A stretch of DNA of 64,000 nt from contig NZ_BMXP01000001.1 of the NCBI RefSeq assembly GCF_014651815.1, positions 523,934 to 587,933 of the forward strand, read 5' to 3'. Shown in pieces: positions 26,239 through 34,741 of the stretch. The position numbers and the translations under genes were made by a program. Within the stretch, counting starts at the first letter, position 1. Every line of letters begins with the position of its first letter. Under the pieces are notes generated by a model. The model ran no database searches. It was not told the origin of the DNA and worked only from the letters and a program-made list of their open reading frames with translations. The DNA comes from Alteromonas halophila. Lineage in GTDB: Bacteria > Pseudomonadota > Gammaproteobacteria > Enterobacterales > Alteromonadaceae.

Positions 26239-29200
26239 CTAGCGCTGAAATAGCACCAGTTCGCGTTTGATAAGGCGTTTCAGAGCGGCCGGTTTCACTG
26301 GCTTGGGCAGGTACAGCAAGTCATTTTGCTGAGCCTGCTCGCGGATCCCCTCACTGCGGTTGGCGGTGATCAGTATACCGGGCACATTACGTTGCCAGTG
26401 CTCTCGCAGTTGGTTGGTCACACAAATGCCGGTCTGGCCGTGATCAAGGTGATAGTCGGCGATAATAAAGTCTACCGTGTCCGTGCATGTTCGTTGCGCA
26501 ACGTCGAAGGTTGATGCCGTGGTAACCTCAGCGCCCCATTCCCTGAGCAGAATGGTCATGGCCTGCACAATCTGAGGGTCGTTTTCCAGCAGCAGCACAC
26601 GTTTACCTGTCAGTAATGCCGGGCTTTGCTTATCATTGCTGTGCGCTTTGCCGCTGCTGCTTAACGCCCGCTCACAACGTGGTAACACCACCGAAAATAC
26701 AGTGCCGCTGCCCATTATTGAGTGCAGATCTACCGGGTGGTCAAGCAAGTCACTCATGCGCTCAACAATGGTTAAACCCAGTCCCAGCCCCTGATTTTCC
26801 TGCGCACTCTCCAGCTGATGAAATTCTGCAAAGATATTTGCCTGCTGATTCACAGGGATCCCTGGTCCCGTGTCATACACACATAATGCAACCTGCGAAC
26901 GTCCCTGTCGCCGGGCGCCAACCAGCACGCCACCGGATGTGGTATAGCGCATGGCATTGGAGAGCAGGTTCTGGGCAATCCGACGAAGCAGACGTTTGTC
27001 AGAGCGGACAATCAGGCCGGTTTTTACATACGATAAGCGCAATTGCTGCTGTTTACTTATCACCAGAAACTCATTAATGAGCGGTGATAACACATCATCC
27101 AGACAAAACTGTGAAAACTGTGGCGTGAGCTTGCCGGATTCCAGCTTAGTCATATCCAGCAGCATCGAAAGCAGACTTTCGGCGCTATTCAGAGACGTAA
27201 CAACCCCATCTGAGAGGGCGGCAAGTTCGGTATGCGCGGTTTTCTCTGCCAGCATCGAAGCATAAAGCGTGGCAGCATTAAATGGCTGCATCAAATCGTG
27301 ACCCGCCGCGGCCAGAAACTTGGTTTTACTCTCGTTGGCGCGATCGGCGTCCAGCTTCGCCTGCTGCAACTCTTCAGTACGCTGTGAGACCCGGGCTTCC
27401 AGCGCAGCCTTGGCCTCTTCCAGCGCCTCCTGAATGGCGATATATTCGGTAATATCGCTGTAGGTGGTGACATACCCGCCGCCGGGCAGGGGACTGCCGT
27501 TGAGTTCAATCACTTTTCCGTCCGGCTGCCGACGAATGTATTTATAGCGGCTGCCGCCGCGCATAAAATCAATGCGTTTATTGATTTCATTTTCAACGTT
27601 ACTGCCATTGCCCAGCAATCCGCGCTGTGCATTGTAGGTCAGCAAACTCTCAATTGGCATGCCGGCTTTTAGAAAACCGCGCGGATAGCGAAACATCTCA
27701 ACATAGCGCTCATTCCAGGCCAGCAAACACAGTTTGTCATCCAGAACACTGATCCCCTGCTCAATGTGTTGCACCGAGGATTGCAGTACTTCGTGGTTAA
27801 ACTGAAACGACTGAGTGGCTTCTTCTACCCACTCCACCAGTTCGGTCATACTGTCCTGTCCTGTGTCAGCGATAGCGCCTAGAAGAATGCGGGCACTCGG
27901 ACTGCCTACCTGCGCGGCAAGCAGCTGCTTCACCCTGGCCAGTACGGCATGGCTGGCGTATCCCTGTCTTTGCGCCTGGGCGCCCCCTGAAAGCTGACTG
28001 ATCAGTGCCCGGTGCGCGTCGTCTTCCAGCACCCGTTCTGTCAGCGTTAACAGGTCGTGTATGCGCACGGCCAGCGGTTGTTGCGGGTAGGCGCTTTTGA
28101 TCTCACTGTGCGTCTCAGGCTGTGAGTGGCATGAGGAAACAAGTGTAACCAGAACAAATACGCCGCAATTGATCAGTAGCGAATAGACGAACCCTAAGCC
28201 CAGATCCGCATCCGATGGCGGCGGGTTAAAGTAATAGCTGGACACGATACTGGGGTACAATAACCACATTACCCAACAGCAGAAACCGGCCAGTAATGCG
28301 CATTGTGCTGCCTGCTTGGTACTGCGCTGCCAGTAAAGGCCAAACAGCAGGATAGGAAAACTCTGGGCGATCAACGCAATGGCAATAATACCGCTTTTGA
28401 ACAAGGGGGCTGACTGACTGACATTGAGGTGATACCAGTACGCCACCGACAAAACCACAAGCACGGTCAGGCGTCGTATTGTTAGCAAACCGGCTGCTTT
28501 CATGGTGGTGTCAGGGGCCTGACGAAGGCGGGCTTTTAACCACAGCGGCGTGATCAGGTTGTTGGCAATCATGATCCCCAGCGCCAGCGTCGCAACAATC
28601 ACCATGCTGGTGGTAGCGGAAAGCCCGCCAACAAAGGCAATGATGGCGACACCCAGATTGTCTGCCATCAGGGGTAAGGCGATGACATACGTATCTGATT
28701 TCACATCTGCGGCAAGTAAGGTGCTGCCAGCAAGCGCAATGGGCAGTACAAAGGCTGTCATTCCCAACAGATAAAGAGGCAGCAGCCAGCGTGCTGTGCG
28801 TAATTCGCCTTCACCATTGAGCTCAACAAAATTCATATGAAACTGGCGGGGCAGCACAAACAGGGAGCAAATACCCAGCAATACGTGACTGACATAGACC
28901 CAGGGGGCCGCATCTGCATACATCACCTGTCTACCGGACGGGTGTGCTGATGCAGTGGCAATCAGATCCTTCACTCCGTCAAACAGGCTGTAACAGACAA
29001 ACAGGCCGACCACGCAAAGCGCCAGCAGCTTGATTGCAGACTCTACAGCGATGGTGACCAGCAGACCCGGATGCTTGTCGGTAAGGTTCAGCGTTCGGGT
29101 ACCGAACAAGATAGCGAACAGTGCCATTAACGCGGCCACATAAAACCCCACCGTATTACTGCTGTTTTGGGTATCCGGCGTCAGCAGGTTAATGGTTTCG

Positions 29201-29610
29201 GTAATGGCATCAAGTTGCAGTGCAATGTAGGGAATTACCCCAATAAAACACAAAAGGGTGATAAGTGCCGCCAGCAGATGTGAATGGCGGTAGCGCAGAC
29301 CGATAAAGTCAGGTAACGACGTAATATTGTGCTGCTGACATAACCGGCTGATTTTAAGAATAACAGGAAACGCGAAGGACATTGCCAGCATGATCCCGGC
29401 ATAGGTGGGGACGATCGCCCAGCCATATTGGGCGGCCTGGGTGGTAGTGCCGAAAAACGCCCAGGAGGTACAGTGCACACCGAGTCCCAGACTGTAAAGT
29501 ACCGGATGTTGCTGGTTATCCCGGAGTTTTCGCTCCCCCCAGAATGCCAGCAGAAAAAGTAGTCCCAGATATACGGCCACAACAGAGCCGACCGTCCAAA
29601 TACTTAACAT
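26239..29610 (-). CDS. SLC5-type hybrid sensor histidine kinase (CrbS/MxtR-like)
   Basis: A 1123-residue hybrid kinase. The N-terminal ~500 residues form a sodium/solute-symporter-like membrane module (about a dozen helices from TVGSVVAVYLGLLFLLAFW). Next comes a PAS segment (IEQGISVLDDKLCLLAWNERYVEMF), a coiled coil, a HisKA dimerisation helix with phospho-acceptor His771 in AAGHDLMQPF, an ATPase domain (RIAQNLLSNAMRY, DTGPGIP, GLGLGLTI) and a receiver with Asp1052 in FIIADYHLD. This layout is that of CrbS/MxtR, which sense acetate-type metabolism and signal to a LuxR-type regulator. ATG 29610 was chosen since the in-frame extension to 29751 has no family similarity. Confidence 0.85.
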   Translation of the reverse strand: MLSIWTVGSVVAVYLGLLFLLAFWGERKLRDNQQHPVLYSLGLGVHCTSWAFFGTTTQAAQYGWAIVPTYAGIMLAMSFAFPVILKISRLCQQHNITSLPDFIGLRYRHSHLLAALITLLCFIGVIPYIALQLDAITETINLLTPDTQNSSNTVGFYVAALMALFAILFGTRTLNLTDKHPGLLVTIAVESAIKLLALCVVGLFVCYSLFDGVKDLIATASAHPSGRQVMYADAAPWVYVSHVLLGICSLFVLPRQFHMNFVELNGEGELRTARWLLPLYLLGMTAFVLPIALAGSTLLAADVKSDTYVIALPLMADNLGVAIIAFVGGLSATTSMVIVATLALGIMIANNLITPLWLKARLRQAPDTTMKAAGLLTIRRLTVLVVLSVAYWYHLNVSQSAPLFKSGIIAIALIAQSFPILLFGLYWQRSTKQAAQCALLAGFCCWVMWLLYPSIVSSYYFNPPPSDADLGLGFVYSLLINCGVFVLVTLVSSCHSQPETHSEIKSAYPQQPLAVRIHDLLTLTERVLEDDAHRALISQLSGGAQAQRQGYASHAVLARVKQLLAAQVGSPSARILLGAIADTGQDSMTELVEWVEEATQSFQFNHEVLQSSVQHIEQGISVLDDKLCLLAWNERYVEMFRYPRGFLKAGMPIESLLTYNAQRGLLGNGSNVENEINKRIDFMRGGSRYKYIRRQPDGKVIELNGSPLPGGGYVTTYSDITEYIAIQEALEEAKAALEARVSQRTEELQQAKLDADRANESKTKFLAAAGHDLMQPFNAATLYASMLAEKTAHTELAALSDGVVTSLNSAESLLSMLLDMTKLESGKLTPQFSQFCLDDVLSPLINEFLVISKQQQLRLSYVKTGLIVRSDKRLLRRIAQNLLSNAMRYTTSGGVLVGARRQGRSQVALCVYDTGPGIPVNQQANIFAEFHQLESAQENQGLGLGLTIVERMSDLLDHPVDLHSIMGSGTVFSVVLPRCERALSSSGKAHSNDKQSPALLTGKRVLLLENDPQIVQAMTILLREWGAEVTTASTFDVAQRTCTDTVDFIIADYHLDHGQTGICVTNQLREHWQRNVPGILITANRSEGIREQAQQNDLLYLPKPVKPAALKRLIKRELVLFQR

Positions 29611-29750
29611 GGTGTTTTTCTCTTGAAAACAGGGTTTTACCCTACCACGAATTGCCCACGACAGGGCAATAAAGTGGGATGTCACAGACGGGTACCCGTC
29701 GCTGCGGGGGACAGATAATGATGACTTTCCACAAAATTTGTGTGGATACA

Positions 29751-29776
29751 CTTGAAGGTCGTTAATAAAGCCCCAT
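29751..29776 (+). promoter_or_regulatory. sigma-32 heat-shock promoter of grpE
   Basis: CTTGAA (29751-29756), 14 bases, then CCCCAT (29771-29776) is a perfect match to the sigma-32 consensus, 55 nt before the grpE ATG. Confidence 0.85.
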
Positions 29777-29830
29777 AACTAGCCCCAACGAAATTTATTG
29801 CCCCATTTATTGAATTTGCTGGAGGTAGGC

Positions 29831-30487
29831 ATGAGCGAGAAGCGCGACGCGCAGAATACCGAAGAAACCCAGGAGCAGGCACAACCTGCACACGCTGCAG
29901 ACACTGCAGAGGAAGGGGTGAACGAGCAACCGGAGAATGCGGCCGGGCAGGCCGACGATCAGCCGGCGGAAGGTGACGAGCAGGCGCAACGGATTTATGA
30001 GCTGGAGACAGCACTTTCTGAAGCACAGTCAACCATCAAAGAACAGCAGGAAGGTGTGCTTCGCGCCCGTGCTGATATGGAAAATGCACGTCGCCGCGCC
30101 GACACTGAAGTAGAAAAAGCACGCAAATTCGCACTTGAGCGTTTTGCTGGTGAACTGCTGCCTGTCATTGACAACCTTGAACGAGCCATTGAAATGGGAG
30201 ATGCCGAAAACGACGCGGTGAAGCCATTGCTCGAAGGGGTTGAAATGACGCGTAAAACTTTTATTTCGACTATTGAAAAATTCGGTTTAGCGCCTATTGA
30301 TCCGCAAGGCGAAGCGTTCAACCCGGATCTGCATCAGGCAATGTCGATGCAGGAAAGTGCAGAGCACGAACCGAACAGTGTGATGGCGGTGATGCAGAAA
30401 GGTTACCAGCTTAATGGCCGTCTACTACGTCCTGCCATGGTGATGGTGTCACGTGCGCCCGATGAAGGCGTCGACACAAAAGCCTGA
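29831..30487 (+). CDS. grpE: nucleotide exchange factor GrpE
   Basis: GrpE releases ADP from DnaK in the Hsp70 chaperone cycle. The 218-residue protein has an acidic, low-complexity N-terminus ([19 protein letters not shown]), a long coiled coil (residues ~60-110) and the conserved head domain ([50 protein letters not shown]). The ATG at 29831 follows a strong GGAGGT site at 29821-29826; the in-frame extension upstream is dismissed. dnaK lies 90 nt downstream behind its own heat-shock promoter. Confidence 0.97.
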   Translation: MSEKRDAQNTEETQEQAQPAHAADTAEEGVNEQPENAAGQADDQPAEGDEQAQRIYELETALSEAQSTIKEQQEGVLRARADMENARRRADTEVEKARKFALERFAGELLPVIDNLERAIEMGDAENDAVKPLLEGVEMTRKTFISTIEKFGLAPIDPQGEAFNPDLHQAMSMQESAEHEPNSVMAVMQKGYQLNGRLLRPAMVMVSRAPDEGVDTKA

Positions 30488-30522
30488 AATTTGGATTAAT
30501 TTTTTTACGACTCTTGAAAAGT

Positions 30523-30549
30523 GTGGGAAATAACCCCACTAAAAATGCA
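30523..30549 (+). promoter_or_regulatory. sigma-32 heat-shock promoter of dnaK
   Basis: CTTGAA (30523-30528), 15 bases, then CCCCAC (30544-30549), 28 nt before the dnaK ATG. Spacing is at the long end for this promoter class. Confidence 0.7.
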
Positions 30550-30577
30550 GAATTAAGAAACAGTTTGGAGACACGTA

Positions 30578-32512
30578 ATGGGTAAAATCATTGGTATCGA
30601 TTTAGGTACAACGAATTCATGTGTCGCAGTTCTTGACGGCGACAAACCACGCGTAATTGAAAACGCAGAGGGCGATCGCACAACGCCCTCAATCATCGCG
30701 TACACCAAAGACGGTGAAACGCTGGTAGGTCAGTCAGCGAAGCGTCAGGCGGTCACTAACCCTGAAAACACGCTGTTTGCGATTAAGCGTCTTATTGGCC
30801 GCCGCTTCGAAGATAAAGAAGTGCAGCGCGACATCGACATCATGCCTTACAAAATTGTTAAGGCAGACAATGGTGACGCGTGGGTTCAGGCCAAAGATGA
30901 AAAAATGGCACCGCCGCAGGTTTCTGCAGAAGTGCTGAAGAAAATGAAGAAAACGGCCGAGGATTACCTGGGTGAAGAAGTAACCGGTGCAGTCATTACC
31001 GTGCCTGCTTACTTCAACGATAACCAGCGTCAGGCAACCAAAGATGCGGGTCGTATCGCTGGTCTGGAAGTTAAGCGTATCATTAACGAGCCGACTGCTG
31101 CCGCCCTTGCTTATGGCATGGACAAGAAAAAAGGTGACAATGTCGTCGCCGTTTATGACTTAGGTGGTGGTACCTTTGATATCTCAATCATCGAAATTGA
31201 TGACGTTGATGGCGAGCACACCTTCGAAGTACTGGCGACCAACGGTGATACCCACTTAGGTGGTGAAGACTTCGATAACCGCATCATCACGTATCTGGTC
31301 GACGAGTTTAAGAAAGATCAGGGCATTGACCTGCGTAAAGATCCGCTGGCCATGCAGCGTCTGAAAGAAGCTGGTGAGAAAGCCAAAATCGAATTGTCTT
31401 CCGCGCAGCAAACTGAAGTTAACCTGCCGTATATCACAGCAGATGGCTCAGGTCCTAAGCACCTTGCCATTAAACTGACGCGTGCCAAGCTTGAGTCGCT
31501 GGTTGAAGATATGGTGAAAAACTCACTTGAGCCAGTTAAAAAGGCGCTGGCCGATGCTGATATGTCTGCCAGCGATGTACACGACATCATTCTGGTTGGT
31601 GGTCAGACGCGTATGCCGCTGGTTCAGAAGTATGTGTCTGAGTTCTTCGGTAAGGACCCACGCAAAGATGTGAACCCCGACGAAGCAGTTGCTGTCGGTG
31701 CAGCAATTCAGGGTGGTGTACTGGCCGGTGACGTGAAAGACGTATTGCTGCTGGACGTAACCCCGCTGTCGCTGGGTATCGAGACCATGGGCGGTGTAAT
31801 GACCGTGCTGATCGAGAAGAACACGACGATTCCAACTAAGAAGTCGCAAACGTTCTCGACAGCGGAAGATAACCAGTCTGCAGTAACGGTTCACGTACTG
31901 CAGGGTGAGCGTAAGCAGTCCAGCGGTAACAAATCGCTTGGTCAGTTTAATCTTGAAGGTATTCGCCCGGCAGCCCGCGGTGTACCGCAAATCGAAGTGA
32001 CCTTCGATATCGACGCTGACGGTATCTTGCATGTGTCTGCGAAAGACAAAGACACAGGCAAAGAGCAGAAGATCACCATCAAAGCATCGTCTGGCTTAAG
32101 TGAAGACGAAGTCGAAAAAATGGTGGCTGATGCCGAAGCCAACAAAGAGTCGGACAAGCAGTTTGAAGAGCTGATTCAGGCGCGTAACCAGGCTGATGGC
32201 ATGATCCACGCGACACGTAAGCAGCTGGACGAAGTGGGTGACGCCTTGTCAGAAGAAGACAAGAAGCCTATCGAGTCAGCACTTGAAGAGCTGGAGACGG
32301 CGGCCAAAGGCGAAGACAAAGCGGAAATTGAAGCGAAAACACAGTCGCTGATGGAAGTATCCAGCAAGCTGATGGAAGCGGCTCAGGCACAACAGGGCGC
32401 AGCAGCTGGCGCTGAAGGCGCGGCCGATGCCGGTGCTGAAGGTGCATCTAAAGGCGATGATGACGTTGTCGACGCTGAGTTTGAAGAAGTAAAAGACGAC
32501 GATAAGAAGTAA
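30578..32512 (+). CDS. dnaK: Hsp70 chaperone DnaK
   Basis: The main Hsp70 chaperone, 644 residues, full length. The N-terminal ATPase shows [13 protein letters not shown] and [13 protein letters not shown]; the linker [19 protein letters not shown] leads into the substrate-binding domain; the tail ends in an Ala/Gly-rich stretch and the acidic [10 protein letters not shown] typical of proteobacterial DnaK. A GGAGACACGTA ribosome site precedes the ATG. It has its own sigma-32 promoter, and hairpins lie between it and dnaJ. Confidence 0.98.
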   Translation: MGKIIGIDLGTTNSCVAVLDGDKPRVIENAEGDRTTPSIIAYTKDGETLVGQSAKRQAVTNPENTLFAIKRLIGRRFEDKEVQRDIDIMPYKIVKADNGDAWVQAKDEKMAPPQVSAEVLKKMKKTAEDYLGEEVTGAVITVPAYFNDNQRQATKDAGRIAGLEVKRIINEPTAAALAYGMDKKKGDNVVAVYDLGGGTFDISIIEIDDVDGEHTFEVLATNGDTHLGGEDFDNRIITYLVDEFKKDQGIDLRKDPLAMQRLKEAGEKAKIELSSAQQTEVNLPYITADGSGPKHLAIKLTRAKLESLVEDMVKNSLEPVKKALADADMSASDVHDIILVGGQTRMPLVQKYVSEFFGKDPRKDVNPDEAVAVGAAIQGGVLAGDVKDVLLLDVTPLSLGIETMGGVMTVLIEKNTTIPTKKSQTFSTAEDNQSAVTVHVLQGERKQSSGNKSLGQFNLEGIRPAARGVPQIEVTFDIDADGILHVSAKDKDTGKEQKITIKASSGLSEDEVEKMVADAEANKESDKQFEELIQARNQADGMIHATRKQLDEVGDALSEEDKKPIESALEELETAAKGEDKAEIEAKTQSLMEVSSKLMEAAQAQQGAAAGAEGAADAGAEGASKGDDDVVDAEFEEVKDDDKK

Positions 32513-32526
32513 AAACTGTTGCGGTC

Positions 32527-32543
32527 GGCCCGCTTTGCGGGCC
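32527..32543 (+). other. GC-rich hairpin in dnaK-dnaJ spacer
   Basis: GGCCCGC-TTT-GCGGGCC is a perfect 7-bp stem with a 3-base loop, 15 nt after the dnaK stop. There is no T-run after it, so it is more likely an mRNA-stabilising or processing element than a terminator. Confidence 0.5.
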
Positions 32544-32557
32544 CATTCCCACGCAGT

Positions 32558-32590
32558 AAGGCGCAGCAGGGACAGCTTGTTGCGCCTTTT
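32558..32590 (+). terminator. terminator-like hairpin between dnaK and dnaJ
   Basis: AAGGCGCA (32558-32565) pairs with TGCGCCTT (32581-32588) and runs into TTTT (32587-32590). It probably lowers read-through from dnaK into dnaJ. Confidence 0.6.
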
Positions 32591-32676
32591 GTTGTGTAAT
32601 AAGGCACGACAATGTAATGCAGTTACAGTGGCCGTTAATAACGGTGGCTGGTAAGAAGAGTAGGAAAAGCAGCGAT

Positions 32677-33807
32677 ATGTCGAAACGTGACTACTACGAA
32701 GTGCTCGGGGTAGAGAAAGGCGCCGGTGAACGCGAAATAAAGAAAGCGTACAAGAAAATGGCGATGAAATATCATCCCGATCGTACCCAGGGTGATAAAG
32801 GCCTCGAGGAAAAGTTCAAAGAAATTCAGGAAGCGTACGAAATCCTGACCGATCCACAAAAACGTGCCGCCTATGATCAATACGGCCATGCCGGTGTGGA
32901 TCCGAACCGTGGCGCTGGCGGCGGCTTTGGTGGCGGTGCCGATTTTGGTGATATCTTTGGTGACGTATTCGGTGATATTTTCGGTGGCGGCCGTGGCCGT
33001 CAGTCGCGTGCAAGACAGGGCGCAGACTTGCGTTATAACCTGGAGCTGTCACTGGAAGAAGCGGTACGTGGAAAAGATGTTGAAATCCGGGTTCCTACCC
33101 TGGTTGAGTGCGAGAAATGTCATGGCTCAGGTGCTAAGAAAGGGTCATCGCCGTCAACCTGTCCAACCTGCCATGGTAATGGTCAGGTGCAGATGCGCCA
33201 GGGCTTTTTCGCGGTTCAGCAGACCTGTCCGACCTGTTCCGGTAAAGGCAAGATTATTGAAGATCCGTGCGACAGTTGTCATGGTCATGGTCGCGTTGAG
33301 AAAACCAAGACCTTGTCGGTTAAGATCCCGCCTGGCGTAGATACTGGCGACCGCATTCGCTTAAACGGCGAGGGCGAAGCCGGTGAAAGTGGTGCACCAG
33401 CCGGTGATCTTTATGTCCAGGTGCATGTGCGTGAACATAAAATCTTCAAGCGTGATGGCAATAACCTGTTTTGCGAAGTCCCGCTAAGCTTTACGACTGC
33501 TGCTCTGGGTGGCGAACTTCAGGTTCCTACTCTGGATGGCAAGGTCAAGCTAAAAGTCAGCCCGGAAACACAAACAGGTCGTATGTTCCGCCTGCGTGGC
33601 AAAGGCGTAAAATCTGTTCGCAGCGGTGCCATGGGCGACTTGATGTGTAAAGTGGTGGTCGAAACGCCGGTCAATCTGTCATCGAAACAAAAAGAGCTGC
33701 TAAAAGAGCTTGAAGAGTCGATGGGTAAGGAGACGGCAAAACACCGTCCAAAAGAGCAGGGCTTTTTTGATGGTGTGAAGAAGTTCTTCGACGACCTGAC
33801 CAATTAA
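32677..33807 (+). CDS. dnaJ: Hsp40 co-chaperone DnaJ
   Basis: DnaJ stimulates the ATPase of DnaK and delivers substrates. The 376-residue protein has the J domain with HPD in YHPDRT near residue 33, a Gly/Phe-rich linker (residues ~73-115), four CxxCxGxG zinc repeats ([32 protein letters not shown]) and the C-terminal substrate domains. The start [11 protein letters not shown] at 32677 matches the family; the open frame upstream to 32617 is not conserved. A strong terminator follows 23 nt after the stop. Confidence 0.97.
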   Translation: MSKRDYYEVLGVEKGAGEREIKKAYKKMAMKYHPDRTQGDKGLEEKFKEIQEAYEILTDPQKRAAYDQYGHAGVDPNRGAGGGFGGGADFGDIFGDVFGDIFGGGRGRQSRARQGADLRYNLELSLEEAVRGKDVEIRVPTLVECEKCHGSGAKKGSSPSTCPTCHGNGQVQMRQGFFAVQQTCPTCSGKGKIIEDPCDSCHGHGRVEKTKTLSVKIPPGVDTGDRIRLNGEGEAGESGAPAGDLYVQVHVREHKIFKRDGNNLFCEVPLSFTTAALGGELQVPTLDGKVKLKVSPETQTGRMFRLRGKGVKSVRSGAMGDLMCKVVVETPVNLSSKQKELLKELEESMGKETAKHRPKEQGFFDGVKKFFDDLTN

Positions 33808-33830
33808 GATCAGCGTATCCCGAAATTAAG

Positions 33831-33856
33831 AACGCGCCTGCTCAGGCGCGTTTTTT
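33831..33856 (+). terminator. intrinsic terminator after dnaJ
   Basis: AACGCGCCTG and CAGGCGCGTT form a perfect 10-bp stem with a CT loop, ending in six T. Confidence 0.9.
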
Positions 33857-33958
33857 GTTTCTTGCTATTTCGTCAGGGTTTGGTCAGGATAATGAATAAG
33901 GGCCTGTGACGCAGAATTTGTGCACAGAGACTATCAGTCATCTTAAGGAGAGTTATTC

Positions 33959-34438
33959 ATGAAACACCTGACCCGTCGCTTTACTGCCTCTGCAGTGCTA
34001 TTTAGTTCGCTTATCTGCGCGGGAGCTGTGGCAGAAGAAGCCGTATCACGCAAACATGCGGAAACGGCTATTGAATATCGCCAGTCTCTATTTCAGCTTC
34101 TGAAAAGTAATATGGCACCACTCGGTGGGATGGCAAAGGGGGCATTGCCTTATGATGCCACTGTAATGGAAACAAATGCCATGCGGATTGAACAACTGGC
34201 AGACATGATGGCGGACTACCTGAAAGTGGACACGCGCAAGTTTGATGTCAGCACTGGTGCCAAAGATGATATCTGGGATAATTTTTCAGACGTCGAAGAC
34301 AAAATTGGCGCATTGCATACTGCCGCCAGCAATCTACAGTCGGTTGCCCAGGCCGGCGATGAAAGTGCTTATCGCAGTGCCATCGGCGAAGTGGGCGCGG
34401 CGTGCAAGTCTTGTCATGACGATTATAAAAAAGATTAG
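33959..34438 (+). CDS. cytochrome c' (class II c-type cytochrome)
   Basis: A 159-residue periplasmic haem protein. The signal peptide spans residues 1-25 (ending GAVAEE). The mature part is a predicted four-helix bundle, and the single haem site CKSCH lies seven residues from the C-terminus, which is the class II arrangement. Cytochromes c' bind NO and take part in its tolerance. An AAGGAG site precedes the ATG. It is single-gene, flanked by terminators. Confidence 0.88.
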   Translation: MKHLTRRFTASAVLFSSLICAGAVAEEAVSRKHAETAIEYRQSLFQLLKSNMAPLGGMAKGALPYDATVMETNAMRIEQLADMMADYLKVDTRKFDVSTGAKDDIWDNFSDVEDKIGALHTAASNLQSVAQAGDESAYRSAIGEVGAACKSCHDDYKKD

Positions 34439-34505
34439 TTGATCTTATAATCTGGTATCTGACATGCACCTGTCAGGGGGGCGTTATACACCAGACAATT
34501 AATGG

Positions 34506-34538
34506 AAAGGCTGGCTTCAGTATGATGTCAGCCTTTTT
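34506..34538 (+). terminator. intrinsic terminator after cytochrome c'
   Basis: AAAGGCTG (34506-34513) pairs with CAGCCTTT (34529-34536), 15-base loop, ending in TTTTT. Confidence 0.75.
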
Positions 34539-34741
34539 GCCATTTTAAACGGGCATAATTCGTAATGTGGGGTTGTCAGACGAGGATTAATCAAGCGTTG
34601 GATAACCGGGCAACTATTGACTATTGTTAGTGTAAGGACTCGCTGAGTGATGATAAACGCAGATCCCCTGCCACGGGTTTATCTAATGCGATAGTCAGGT
34701 GTTTTAACAGGGATGTCTGTGACACATTCGTAAGGAGTGCG
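34539..34741. other. intergenic region before the PAS/EAL gene
   Basis: Together with the terminator, the gap 34439-34741 is 303 nt. No gene is seen. On the - strand, 34638-34655 reads the exact 18-mer TATCATCACTCAGCGAGT found in the repeat at 46471-46581, so a degraded repeat copy is likely here. An AAGGAG ribosome site for the next gene lies at 34732-34737. Confidence 0.5.
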
